Source of the DNA: an uncultured Litoreibacter sp.
GTDB lineage: Bacteria; Pseudomonadota; Alphaproteobacteria; Rhodobacterales; Rhodobacteraceae
DNA length: 64,000 bases
NCBI RefSeq assembly: GCF_947501785.1
Contig: NZ_CANMXB010000001.1
Coordinates: 310,001-374,000 of the forward strand
Reading direction: 5' to 3'
Shown here in pieces: positions 54,336 through 63,166 of this stretch. The notes beneath the pieces are model-generated. The model was not told where the DNA came from. It saw nothing but the letters and a program-made list of their open reading frames with translations, and made no database searches. The translations under genes were made by a program, and so were the position numbers. The stretch's first letter is position 1. Every line of letters starts with the position of its first letter.

Positions 54336-55226
54336 TTAGCGATTGAGGCGCCCAATGCTGTCGCGGGTGAAACTTGCGTACCCCTTGCTTGTCACCGCCA
54401 GCTGGTCGCGCAGATGCGCATTCAACGCGGGCAGCTTGTGGAACGGCACCTGCGGGGCAGCGTGGTGTTCCGCATGGTAGGGCATGTTCCAGGCGATGAA
54501 GCGGATGACGCGGTTTGTGTAAGTGGTGCGGGTGTTTTCCAGCATATTGGCCACAAAGGCGCAGCGGCTGTGTTCGGCCAAAAGGTAGAAGCGCAGGAAG
54601 GGCTGGCCCAAAAGCATCGGCAGGAGCCAGACCCAGAAGAGCAATGGCGTCAAGAAAAGGCTGATCGCGGCGAGCAGATAAAGACCCAGCATCATGCGGG
54701 CCTCCCGTTGCAGGCGCGGTTTGGCGCGATCAGGGATGTAGGGGGCGTCGGCATTGCCCGTTGCATTTGCCAAAAGCTGCAGGGGCAGCTTGGTCCAGTA
54801 GGTGTAGCCGGAGACGTTGATGAGATAGGCGCTCCAAGTTTCGGGTTTGCCGCCGGACAGAAGCTCTGGGTCCTTCTCGGGGTCATTGGTGTGGCGGTGG
54901 TGGGCGAGGTGGAAATAGCGGAACCACTCGAAGGGCAGCAGCAGCACCAGCCCGCAGGCGCGACCGACCCAGTCGTTGAATGTGGCGTTTGCAAAGGGGG
55001 TCTGATGCGTGGCCTCGTGTTCCAGTGTGAAGAGGAAAACAAGGAGGATGCCTTGAACGGGCAGCAGCAGCGGCCATAACGGCGCTTTGAGGCCAATCCA
55101 CAGACCCACGAGGCAGATGAGCCCGACATGACCCGCGAGGTGGATCAGCCCCGCGCGATTCTCTCGCTCATTCAACGCGGAGGTGACGTCGGCTGGGATA
55201 CGGGCGAGGGCGGCTTTGTGATCCAT
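54336..55226 (-). CDS. Membrane fatty-acid desaturase/hydroxylase family protein
   Basis: A 296-aa membrane protein with the three histidine boxes of di-iron desaturases: EHEATHQTPF, FHLAHHRHTND, and PYHAEHHAAPQVPFHKLP. At least four membrane segments are visible (LAGHVGLICLVGLWIGL; LLLPVQGILLVFLFTL; MMLGLYLLAAISLFLTPLLFW). The group includes acyl desaturases and related hydroxylases; the substrate is open. It is divergent from the ABC transporter operon, separated by about 240 bp. Confidence 0.85.
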   Translation of the reverse strand: MDHKAALARIPADVTSALNERENRAGLIHLAGHVGLICLVGLWIGLKAPLWPLLLPVQGILLVFLFTLEHEATHQTPFANATFNDWVGRACGLVLLLPFEWFRYFHLAHHRHTNDPEKDPELLSGGKPETWSAYLINVSGYTYWTKLPLQLLANATGNADAPYIPDRAKPRLQREARMMLGLYLLAAISLFLTPLLFWVWLLPMLLGQPFLRFYLLAEHSRCAFVANMLENTRTTYTNRVIRFIAWNMPYHAEHHAAPQVPFHKLPALNAHLRDQLAVTSKGYASFTRDSIGRLNR

Positions 55227-55465
55227 GCACCAAAATGAGCGCAGCGGCGAGAAGATGAAAACCCCAAATCTGCTGCTCTAATGGACAAAACAGGCACCAA
55301 AACGCCGCGAACAGCGCCAATTCTGCGTTTTCCGGCTGGTTCCAAAAAATGAGACAGAACTTGGTTGAAACGTATGACAATTCGCGCTTTAGTTTGCGAC
55401 GGACCGGCCCGACCAAACAGGGTGGCCACACAACCTGGGGAGAGTCCTACTTGCTGGACACTGAT

Positions 55466-56542
55466 ATGACAGACGCCTTCGTGGCGTTTGACCGCGTGCA
55501 AAAAAGCTATGACGGCGAAACACTAGTCGTCAAAGACCTTAACCTTGCAATGCCGAAAGGCGAGTTCTTGACCATGCTTGGGCCGTCCGGCTCTGGCAAG
55601 ACCACCTGCCTGATGATGCTGGCAGGCTTTGAGACCGCGACCCATGGCGAAATCCGGCTGGACGGGCGGGAGATCAACAACATCCCCCCACATAAGCGCG
55701 GCATCGGCATGGTGTTCCAAAACTACGCGCTGTTTCCGCATATGACGGTGGGGGAGAACCTTGCCTTCCCACTGGAAGTGCGTGGTCTTAGCAAGGACGA
55801 GCGCGAAACCAAAGTGAAACGCGCGCTGGAGATGGTTGAGCTTGGCGATTTCGCCGCCCGCCGGCCCGCGCAACTCTCCGGCGGCCAACAGCAACGTGTG
55901 GCCTTGGCCCGCGCATTGGTGTTTGAGCCTGAGCTGGTGCTGATGGACGAGCCACTGGGCGCGCTGGACAAGCAGCTGCGCGAGCAGATGCAGTTTGAGA
56001 TCACCAACATCTCGCACCAGCTGGGCGTGACGGTGGTCTACGTGACCCACGACCAGACGGAGGCGCTGACTATGTCGGACCGCGTCGCCGTTTTTGAAGA
56101 CGGGCGCATCCAGCAGCTGGCCCCGCCGGAAGACCTGTATGAACGTCCCGACAACAGCTTTGTTGCGCAGTTTATTGGCGAAAACAACAAGTTGGCAGGC
56201 AAAGTTAAGTCGGTTGCGCGCGACATCGCCACAGTAGAATTGGCCAGCGGCAAGACCACCAAGGCATTGGCCGTCAATTGCGGGCCTGCGGGAAGCGAGA
56301 CATTGATCTCGATCCGGCCAGAGCGGGTGAATATCGGCGGCAAGGGCGCGAATGTGACCGAGGCGCATGTGAAAGAGCTGATCTATCTCGGCGACCACAT
56401 CCGCTGCCGACTGGATGTGCATGGAAATGACGAATTTGTGGTGAAAGTGCCGAACTCGGCGGGCCACGAACACCTGTCAGTGGGGGAAACCACCAAGATT
56501 TCGTGGGCGGCGGAAGACGCCCGCGCGCTTGATGCCCTCTGA
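55466..56542 (+). CDS. ABC transporter ATP-binding protein, spermidine/putrescine (PotA) type
   Basis: A 358-aa ATPase: Walker A LGPSGSGKTT (about 37-45), Q-loop NYALFPHMTV, signature QLSGGQQQRVALARAL, Walker B LVLMDEPLGALD, switch His in VTHDQTEA, and a C-terminal TOBE-like domain (SIRPERVNIGG). The ATG at 55466 (MTDAFVAFDRVQKSY) is preferred; the open frame reaches back to 55349 with non-conserved sequence. It energises the transporter formed with the two permeases at 58-60.3 kb. All five genes run in one direction with short gaps. Confidence 0.92.
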   Translation: MTDAFVAFDRVQKSYDGETLVVKDLNLAMPKGEFLTMLGPSGSGKTTCLMMLAGFETATHGEIRLDGREINNIPPHKRGIGMVFQNYALFPHMTVGENLAFPLEVRGLSKDERETKVKRALEMVELGDFAARRPAQLSGGQQQRVALARALVFEPELVLMDEPLGALDKQLREQMQFEITNISHQLGVTVVYVTHDQTEALTMSDRVAVFEDGRIQQLAPPEDLYERPDNSFVAQFIGENNKLAGKVKSVARDIATVELASGKTTKALAVNCGPAGSETLISIRPERVNIGGKGANVTEAHVKELIYLGDHIRCRLDVHGNDEFVVKVPNSAGHEHLSVGETTKISWAAEDARALDAL

Positions 56543-56605
56543 TCAGTAAACGACCGCCGCGCTATGGTGCGCGGCACAAAAGAAGACCAACTGGGAGACT
56601 ACCAA

Positions 56606-57676
56606 ATGAAAAAGACACTTATCCTGACGACAGCGCTTGTCGGCACGGCTTTCGCAGCAAACGCTGCCGAAGTGACCGTCATGAGCTGGGGCGGCGCCTA
56701 CACCAAGTCGCAAGTCGAAGCGTATCACAAACCGTTCACTGCTGAGACCGGCATTGCCGTAAACTCCGTGGACAGCGACAACCCTGCGACCCCAATCAAG
56801 GCGCAAGTGGAAGCCGGCAACGTGACCGTTGACGTGGCGGACGTTGAATTCTCCGACGCCGTGCGTCTGTGCGACGAAGGCCTGCTGGAAGAAATCGACA
56901 CCTCCGCGCTGCCAGCGGCACCTGATGGCACACCTGCCGCTGACGACTTCATCGAAGGCGCGCTGCAGGATTGCGCCGTGGCGAACATCGTTTGGTCCAC
57001 TGTTTTTGCATACAACAAGGACAACAACCCAACCGCGCCTGACAGCATCGACGACTTCTTCAACATTGCCGACTTCCCCGGCAAGCGCGGCCTGCGCAAG
57101 TCGGCCAAAGCAACGCTGGAAATGGCCCTGATGGCGGACGGCGTTCCGGCTGATGAAGTCTATGGCATCCTCGAAACTGACGAAGGTGTGGACCGGGCAT
57201 TTGCCAAGCTCGACACCATCAAGGACGACATCGTCTGGTGGGAAGCCGGCGCGCAGCCTCCACAGCTGTTGGCTGATGGCGAAGTCACCATGTCCACTGC
57301 TTATAACGGCCGTATCTTCAACGCAGCCGTTGCCGAAGGTCAGCCTTTGGAAGTTGTCTGGGACGGCCAAATTCTGGACTTCGACCTGTTCGTGATCCCG
57401 AAGGGCGCGCCGAACAAAGAAGAAGCTCTGAAGTTCATCTCCTTCTCGACAGACACACAGCGTCTGGCAGACCAAGCGTCCTGGATTTCCTACGGGCCTG
57501 CCCGTAAGTCCTCCGGCGCGCTGGTTGGCAAATACTCGGACGGCGAAACCGACATGGCACCTCACATGCCAACGGCTGCAGCCAACCTGGGCAACGCCCT
57601 GGTCAACAACTTCGAGTTCTGGGTTGACCGGGACGCCGAGTTGAACGAGCGCTTCAACGCTTGGTTGGCTCAATAA
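56606..57676 (+). CDS. Periplasmic solute-binding protein, spermidine/putrescine (PotD) type
   Basis: A 356-aa exported protein; signal peptide MKKTLILTTALVGTAFAANA, cut after 20. The mature start AEVTVMSWGGAYTKSQVEAYHKPF and the later NIVWSTVFAYNKD, FPGKRGLRKSAKATLEMAL and WISYGPARKSSGAL follow the PotD/PotF group. The ligand could be a polyamine or another cation or amine. The ATG follows GGGAG. Codon choice is strongly optimised, as expected for an abundant binding protein. A hairpin right after the stop probably protects its mRNA end. Confidence 0.92.
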   Translation: MKKTLILTTALVGTAFAANAAEVTVMSWGGAYTKSQVEAYHKPFTAETGIAVNSVDSDNPATPIKAQVEAGNVTVDVADVEFSDAVRLCDEGLLEEIDTSALPAAPDGTPAADDFIEGALQDCAVANIVWSTVFAYNKDNNPTAPDSIDDFFNIADFPGKRGLRKSAKATLEMALMADGVPADEVYGILETDEGVDRAFAKLDTIKDDIVWWEAGAQPPQLLADGEVTMSTAYNGRIFNAAVAEGQPLEVVWDGQILDFDLFVIPKGAPNKEEALKFISFSTDTQRLADQASWISYGPARKSSGALVGKYSDGETDMAPHMPTAAANLGNALVNNFEFWVDRDAELNERFNAWLAQ

Positions 57677-57686
57677 GCCAACCTTC

Positions 57687-57714
57687 GCGGCGCCCTTTGG
57701 GAGGAGGGCGCCGC
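57687..57714 (+). terminator. Intercistronic hairpin after the binding-protein gene
   Basis: GCGGCGCCCT and AGGGCGCCGC form a perfect 10-bp stem with an 8-nt loop, 10 bp after the stop. No T-tract follows. It would act as a partial terminator or block 3' decay, raising binding protein over permease levels. Confidence 0.7.
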
Positions 57715-57743
57715 ACTTTCACATCTTGGACAAGGGGAACAAG

Positions 57744-58031
57744 ATGCCCAAAGGTTACTGGATGGTGCATGTCACCGTGACCGACCCGGAAAATTATGCG
57801 GAATATGTGCGCCTTGATACCCCCATTGTGGAGCGGTTCGGCGGCAAATTCCTCGTGCGCGGCGGCACATCGGAGGCCCCTGAGGCCCCGCAGAAGGACC
57901 GCCATGTCGTGGTGGAATTCCCCAGCTACCAAGCCGCACTCGATTGCTACAACTCGGACGACTACCTTGCTGCGGCCAAAATCCGCATCGCCAATTCGGA
58001 CAGCGACATTGTCGTTGTCGAGGGGACATAA
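57744..58031 (+). CDS. DUF1330 protein encoded inside the ABC operon
   Basis: A 95-aa ferredoxin-like protein: GYWMVHVTVTDPENYAEYVRL, then FGGKFLVRGG and VVVEFPSYQAALDCYNSDDY are the DUF1330 pattern. ATG at 57744 after AGGGGA; the stop is directly followed by the permease ATG. DUF1330 proteins are small dimers of unknown activity, some perhaps isomerase-like. Placement between the binding protein and permeases suggests a role in handling the imported compound. Confidence 0.9.
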   Translation: MPKGYWMVHVTVTDPENYAEYVRLDTPIVERFGGKFLVRGGTSEAPEAPQKDRHVVVEFPSYQAALDCYNSDDYLAAAKIRIANSDSDIVVVEGT

Positions 58032-59348
58032 ATGGCTGACGCTACCTATGCCGGACCCATGGGCACGGAGGGGGCCGCGGGCACCCTGACCACCGCTGAT
58101 GGGAAGCCGTTGAAGGCCGCGCTGAACGCGGCGCAATCCAAGGCCCGCTGGCGCGCGTTCTTCCTGGTGGCCCCGCTGTTCATATTCGTGCTGTTCACCT
58201 TTGTGGCCCCGATTGGCCAGCTGTTGCACCGCTCCGTCCACAACCCCGGCTTCACCACCCATACCGACCTGAGCACCAAGGTGGAGACGCCGATCATGGT
58301 GGACCTGCGCGCGTGGTTCAAAGACAACCCGCGCGGCACTGAACCGGACGAGGCGGCCTATGCCGCGCTGGTCAGCGACCTGGTGGTGTTGCGGGAGATG
58401 AAGGCCCCGGGTTCGGTGGGGACGCGGATCAACTACGAGCGCTCCGGCTCCCGGTCCATGTTCACCAAAGCGGCCCGTCGCGCGGCGAAATTGGAGCCGC
58501 CCTTCAAGGAGGCGATGCTGGAACTGGATGAAGACTGGGCCGACCCCGAAATGTGGTCCGCCATGCGCGGCGCGTCATCCGCCTATACGGGGAATTTCTA
58601 CTACGCGGCTTTGGACCGGACCATTGGGTTGGACGGCGGCGTCACACAAGTGGACCCCAAACGGCAAGTCTATGTGAAGCTGTTTCAGCGCACCCTGTTC
58701 CTGTCGCTGCTGATCACCTTCGTCTGCTTCGTGCTGGCCTACCCAATCGCGCATCTGCTGGCGACGCTGCCCTTGCGCTACTCCAACCTGTTGATGATTT
58801 TCGTGCTGCTGCCCTTTTGGACATCGCTTTTGGTGAGGACCACCAGTTGGATGGTGCTCCTGCAATCGCAAGGCGTGGTCAACGACGCGTTGGTGGGGTC
58901 AGGCGTGCTGGCCGACGAGAGCCGCATACAGATGATGTACAATCAGACCGGAACCATTGTGGCGATGGTGCATATCCTGCTACCCTTCATGGTGCTGCCG
59001 CTTTATTCCGTGATGCGACCCATCAACCCGAGCTATGTGCGCGCCGCGCGCTCGCTGGGGGCCACCAGCTGGACCGCGTTTCGGCGTATCTATTTTCCGC
59101 AGACCGTCCCGGGTATCGGGGCAGGGGCGCTGCTCGTGTTCATCCTGGCTGTGGGCTACTATATCACGCCGGCGCTGGTTGGCGGGGCTGACGGGCAGCT
59201 TATCTCGAACCTCATCGCATTCCACATGCAGAAATCGCTGAATTGGTCGCTGGCGGCCGCGCTCGCGTCGATCCTGCTCTTTGGGGTGCTTGTTCTCTAC
59301 TGGCTCTACGACCGGCTCGTGGGCATCGACAATCTGAAGCTGGGATAA
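58032..59348 (+). CDS. ABC transporter permease (PotB-like) with large periplasmic insert
   Basis: A 438-aa inner-membrane permease. Helix 1 (AFFLVAPLFIFVLFTFVAPIG, about 46-66) is followed by about 150 hydrophilic residues (VDLRAWFKDNPRGTEPDEAAY and on) before the core helices from about 220. The coupling EAA loop is YVRAARSLGATSWTAFRRIY. PotB proteins are usually about 285-300 aa, so the insert is unusual. It directly abuts the DUF1330 stop and is 4 bp before the partner permease. Confidence 0.92.
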   Translation: MADATYAGPMGTEGAAGTLTTADGKPLKAALNAAQSKARWRAFFLVAPLFIFVLFTFVAPIGQLLHRSVHNPGFTTHTDLSTKVETPIMVDLRAWFKDNPRGTEPDEAAYAALVSDLVVLREMKAPGSVGTRINYERSGSRSMFTKAARRAAKLEPPFKEAMLELDEDWADPEMWSAMRGASSAYTGNFYYAALDRTIGLDGGVTQVDPKRQVYVKLFQRTLFLSLLITFVCFVLAYPIAHLLATLPLRYSNLLMIFVLLPFWTSLLVRTTSWMVLLQSQGVVNDALVGSGVLADESRIQMMYNQTGTIVAMVHILLPFMVLPLYSVMRPINPSYVRAARSLGATSWTAFRRIYFPQTVPGIGAGALLVFILAVGYYITPALVGGADGQLISNLIAFHMQKSLNWSLAAALASILLFGVLVLYWLYDRLVGIDNLKLG

Positions 59349-59352
59349 CGCC

Positions 59353-60264
59353 ATGGCCTTACCAACACATGCCGATACTCTTGAGCGCGTCTGGCACTAC
59401 GCTTACCTGATCATCTGCGCGCTGATCTTCCTGTTCTTGATCGCGCCAATCCTGATCGTGATTCCGTTGTCGTTCAACGCCGAGCCCTATTTCACCTTCA
59501 CCGAGAAAATGCTGAAGCTGGATCCAACGGGCTATTCGTCTCGCTGGTACGACCTGCTTCTAACCTTCGGGATGCAAGAGCCTGATAGCACGCGTGACGG
59601 CAGCTGGTGGGCGGATGCCTGGCAGAACTCGGCCTGGATCGGAGCGGCCTGGAACTCGATTGTCATCGGCTTTTTCTCGACCCTGCTGGCCACCGTTCTG
59701 GGCACGATTGCTGCGCTGGGCCTGTCGCGTCCCGAGATGCCTTATCGCCGCGCTATCATGGCCATTTTGATCTCGCCGATGATCGTACCGATCATCATTA
59801 CTGCGACGGGGCTGTTCTTCTTCTACTCGGCCGTGGGGCTTGCCAATAGCTACCCCGGCATCGTGATGGCGCATGCGACGCTGGGCATCCCCTTTGTGAT
59901 CATCACAGTCACGGCCACTCTGGTGGGTTTTGACCATTCGCTGACCCGTGCGGCGGCCAACCTTGGGGCAAACCCGACCACCACGTTTTTCAAGATCACC
60001 ATGCCGCTGATCCTGCCAGGCGTCATCTCCGGCGCGCTTTTCGCCTTTGTGACAAGCTTTGACGAGGTTGTTGTGGTGTTGTTCGTCGCAGCCCATGACC
60101 AGCAAACCATTCCACGCCAGATGTGGAACGGCATCCGCGAACAGATCAGCCCGGCGATCCTGTCGGTCGCGACCATTCTGGTCATCATCTCGATCCTGCT
60201 GCTGACCACGGTGGAGATATTGCGCCGCCGCTCCGAGCGGCTACGCGGCATTTCCCCAGGTTAA
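59353..60264 (+). CDS. ABC transporter permease (PotC-like)
   Basis: A 303-aa permease with helix 1 YLIICALIFLFLIAPILIVIPLSF, an inner-membrane core from about 95, and EAA loop LTRAAANLGANPTTTFFKITMPL. It pairs with the larger permease just upstream. It is the last gene of the transporter operon; the following 144 bp hold no obvious terminator. Confidence 0.92.
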   Translation: MALPTHADTLERVWHYAYLIICALIFLFLIAPILIVIPLSFNAEPYFTFTEKMLKLDPTGYSSRWYDLLLTFGMQEPDSTRDGSWWADAWQNSAWIGAAWNSIVIGFFSTLLATVLGTIAALGLSRPEMPYRRAIMAILISPMIVPIIITATGLFFFYSAVGLANSYPGIVMAHATLGIPFVIITVTATLVGFDHSLTRAAANLGANPTTTFFKITMPLILPGVISGALFAFVTSFDEVVVVLFVAAHDQQTIPRQMWNGIREQISPAILSVATILVIISILLLTTVEILRRRSERLRGISPG

Positions 60265-60408
60265 GGTCCTCACGCCGAACGACCAGTATTTACAGGTGGT
60301 TTTGGCGCATTTGCCTTGGGTTTTGCCCCGAAAAAGCTGGCATGCGGTCACTCCGACGCCCGGTTTCCCCGCGAAAGAGCCTTACTGAGCTCTTAAATTG
60401 TGGTCCGG

Positions 60409-61449
60409 ATGCCCAATTACGACATATATATTTTGCCCGAATCCGAGATTTCGATCTCGGGGGGAGAGCAGCTTGACGGCGTCACTCAGGGCGACGGTTC
60501 TCACCTTGTGGGCGAAACCATCACGCTGAATTCGAATATGTGGCAGGCGGTTGGGATCACCGACAACAATAACAATTTCGCCGACAGTCAGGGATCGAAC
60601 CAGACGCTGACCGATGCGGTGACACTGGATGACCCCGTGACAGGCGTGCCCGAGACCTTTGCGGCCGGCACCAATGTGGAAGCCGAATACGCGCTGACGG
60701 TGACGGATGGGACGAACACCTACACCGTAATCGCGTTCAACATCTCTACCGGGTCACCCGCCTATGGCACGGTTGAGGCATTGGCCTTCATCGGCCCAGT
60801 GGCCGGTTTCCCGCCCATTGGGGTGCCGCTGACTGTTGTCTCCAATCAGGAAGGACCGTCCAACCCATCAGAAGACCACGCGTCCCCACCTTGTTTTGGC
60901 AAGGGCACTATGATCCGCACTCCGGATGGGGAGCGGCCTGTAGAAGAGCTACGGGTCGGTGACTTGGTTGAAACGCTGGAACACGGCGCCCGCCCGATAG
61001 TTTGGACGGGGACCTGCACTTATCCTGCGGCGGGCCGGTTTGCGCCGATCCGCTTTGACGCGGGGGTGCTGGGCAACAGCCGGGCCTTGTGGCTGTCACC
61101 GCAGCACCGGGTGCAATTCAAGGGCTGGCAGGCGGACTACCTGTTTGGGGAGCGCGCTGTTCTGGTGGCTGCGCATAGCTTTGTGGACGGCCGCACGGTG
61201 CGCCGGGTCGAAGGGAGCTTTGTTACCTATTTCCACGTGATGTTTGATCGTCACGAGATCATCTTCTCGGAAGGTGTACCAACCGAAAGCTTCTTCGCCG
61301 GTGACACCACGTTGCGTGCGATGGATGAGGACACAAGGGCGGAGCTGCGGCTGCTGTTTCCCGACTTAGAGCAGGGGGTCGACATGCACGCGCGGACCGT
61401 GCTGAAAACGCTAAAGGCGCCTGAAGCAAGGGTTTTGCTGGACCTTTAA
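60409..61449 (+). CDS. Hint (Hedgehog/intein-like) domain protein
   Basis: A 346-aa protein. Residues 1-150 are a beta-rich, Thr/Asn-rich region without a signal peptide. A Hint_2 domain starts at Cys162: PCFGKGTMIRTPDGERPVEELRVGDLV, then HGARPIVWTGTCTY and LWLSPQHRVQF. No C-terminal intein-type His-Asn or following extein is present. Such proteins are frequent in Rhodobacteraceae and may self-cleave at the Cys. The ATG at 60409 (MPNYDIYILPESE) is used; a GTG three codons upstream is possible. It overlaps the convergent AEC gene by 4 bp. Confidence 0.82.
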   Translation: MPNYDIYILPESEISISGGEQLDGVTQGDGSHLVGETITLNSNMWQAVGITDNNNNFADSQGSNQTLTDAVTLDDPVTGVPETFAAGTNVEAEYALTVTDGTNTYTVIAFNISTGSPAYGTVEALAFIGPVAGFPPIGVPLTVVSNQEGPSNPSEDHASPPCFGKGTMIRTPDGERPVEELRVGDLVETLEHGARPIVWTGTCTYPAAGRFAPIRFDAGVLGNSRALWLSPQHRVQFKGWQADYLFGERAVLVAAHSFVDGRTVRRVEGSFVTYFHVMFDRHEIIFSEGVPTESFFAGDTTLRAMDEDTRAELRLLFPDLEQGVDMHARTVLKTLKAPEARVLLDL

Positions 61450-62375
61450 GGCAGCACCAGCAGCCAGCCTGTAATGGTCAGCACCGAAAGCGCCGTCGCC
61501 GCCAGCACGGCTGACGCGGCGACGCGCATCGCGACACCGTACATGCTGGCAAAAATGTAGGCGTTTACGCCCGGCGCCATTGCGGCCGTCAGGACGGAAG
61601 ACCGCATGGCCTCGGTGCTCAGGCTCAGTTGATCCGACAACCCGAAAGACAGCGCCGGGCGCAGCAAGAGCGCCAAGAGGCAAATCATGATGACGGGACC
61701 CAGATCGCCCTCGAATTTATACTGCGCCAGCATCCCGCCCAGCGCGAAAATCGCGGCAGGCAGAGCCGCCCGGATCATCAACCCAAGCGCATCATCGGCG
61801 ACCTTGGGGATGGTCAGGTCCATCAGGTTGACGACAAAGCCCAACGCAATCGCGAGGATCAGCACGTTGTGGAAAATGGCGCTGATCACGGCTTTGATGG
61901 TGGCAAGCGGGGCCTCGCCACGATGTTTGACCGTCTCCATCACCAAAATGCCCAGCCCGTAGCAAATCGGGGCGTTTAGCGCGACAATGGCATAGTTGGG
62001 ATCAAGCGCCTCCGCGCCATAGGCGCGTTCGGTGATGGGCAAGCCCAACAGCACCGAATTGGCGAACATGCAGCAAAACCCGATGGCGACGCTGTCCTCC
62101 AGCGGGCGTTTGAACAGAATGCGCGCGCCGATCATGCCGAGGAAGAACATCAAGATGGTGGGGCCATAGTAGGAGGACAGCAGCCGCGGCTCGAAATAGG
62201 CGCTCAGTTCCAGCCCGGCAATGGCCTTGAACAGCAAGCAAGGGATCGCGAATTGCTGAGTGAATTTCATCAGCCCGTCGACGCCAGAAGTTGGGAAGGC
62301 TTTGTATTTGACTGCGAGATACCCTGCGCCGATCACCAGAAAGACCGGCAAGATGATCTCGAGAAGGACACTCAC
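61446..62375 (-). CDS. AEC (auxin efflux carrier) family transporter
   Basis: A 309-aa, ten-helix transporter: LEIILPVFLVIGAGYLAV, VDGLMKFTQQFAIPCLLFKAIAG, and the repeat half HNVLILAIALGFVVNLM, with ALPAAIFALGGMLAQYKFEG late. AEC proteins export organic anions such as malate. Last gene of a three-gene minus-strand operon (TatD, MBL hydrolase, AEC) with 4-bp overlaps. Confidence 0.88.
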   Translation of the reverse strand: MSVLLEIILPVFLVIGAGYLAVKYKAFPTSGVDGLMKFTQQFAIPCLLFKAIAGLELSAYFEPRLLSSYYGPTILMFFLGMIGARILFKRPLEDSVAIGFCCMFANSVLLGLPITERAYGAEALDPNYAIVALNAPICYGLGILVMETVKHRGEAPLATIKAVISAIFHNVLILAIALGFVVNLMDLTIPKVADDALGLMIRAALPAAIFALGGMLAQYKFEGDLGPVIMICLLALLLRPALSFGLSDQLSLSTEAMRSSVLTAAMAPGVNAYIFASMYGVAMRVAASAVLAATALSVLTITGWLLVLP

Positions 62376-63166
62376 GCGGTGGGGACCTCGATGACCATGC
62401 CGTCATAGGCTGGGGTGATGTGGTCGGGGGTTTCGGCCTCAACCGTGTCATAGTCCAGATCGATATGCATGTTGGTCAGGATGGCCTGTTTCGGCTCCAG
62501 ATCCGCGATCCAGCCGAGCGTGTTTTCCAGATGCGAGTGGCTGGGATGCGGCGTGCGTCTGAGCGCGTCGATGATCAATACATCCAGCCCGTGCATGGCT
62601 TTCCTTCCGCTGTCCAGATCAGACACGTCGGGTAAATAGGCCACATCATCTATGCGGAAGCCGAGCGAGCGGATCGTCCCGTGCTGCACCTCGAAGGGCG
62701 TGAAGGTGATCGGCCCGCCGGGGCCGGTGATCGTCGTGTCACCTTCAATAGCGTTGAGGTCCAGAATGGGCGGGTAGCCTGACCCGGGCGGCGTTTCAAA
62801 CACGTAGCCAAAGCGGGCGAGCAGCGCCTCTGATGTCGGCGCATCTGCCCAGACCTTCACCCGCTCGCGCATGTTGAACACCACCATGCGCAGGTCATCA
62901 ATGCCGTGCACATGGTCCGCGTGTGGGTGGGTGTAGATCACGCCATCCAGCCGCCCGACACCCGCGCCAAGCAGCTGTTCGCGCAGGTCGGGCGAGCTGT
63001 CGATCAGCACCGTGGTGGTGCCCTCAGGGCCGTCCTGTTCCACCAGCAACGAACACCGGCGGCGGCGGTTCTTTGGGTTTTCGGGATCGCAATCGCCCCA
63101 ATGGCCGCCGAGGCGGGGCACCCCGCCGGAGGAGCCGCAGCCCAATATGGTGAAGCGGCGGGTCAT
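62372..63166 (-). CDS. MBL-fold metallohydrolase (PhnP-like)
   Basis: A 264-aa metallo-beta-lactamase-fold protein: FTILGCGSSGGVPRLGGHWG at the start, LIDSSPDLREQLL, and the metal motif IYTHPHADHVHGIDDLR; later DVLIIDALRRTPHPSHSHL gives further metal ligands. Sequence style resembles PhnP-like phosphodiesterases (a cyclic phosphate hydrolase in E. coli). Overlaps TatD upstream and AEC downstream by 4 bp each. Probably hydrolyses a cyclic nucleotide-like or phosphodiester substrate; not certain. Confidence 0.9.
   Translation of the reverse strand: MTRRFTILGCGSSGGVPRLGGHWGDCDPENPKNRRRRCSLLVEQDGPEGTTTVLIDSSPDLREQLLGAGVGRLDGVIYTHPHADHVHGIDDLRMVVFNMRERVKVWADAPTSEALLARFGYVFETPPGSGYPPILDLNAIEGDTTITGPGGPITFTPFEVQHGTIRSLGFRIDDVAYLPDVSDLDSGRKAMHGLDVLIIDALRRTPHPSHSHLENTLGWIADLEPKQAILTNMHIDLDYDTVEAETPDHITPAYDGMVIEVPTA

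Noticed and set aside
60409-61449. Hint protein as a true intein
   Set aside because: The Hint domain is at the C-terminal part with no conserved terminal Asn and no host-protein halves around it.
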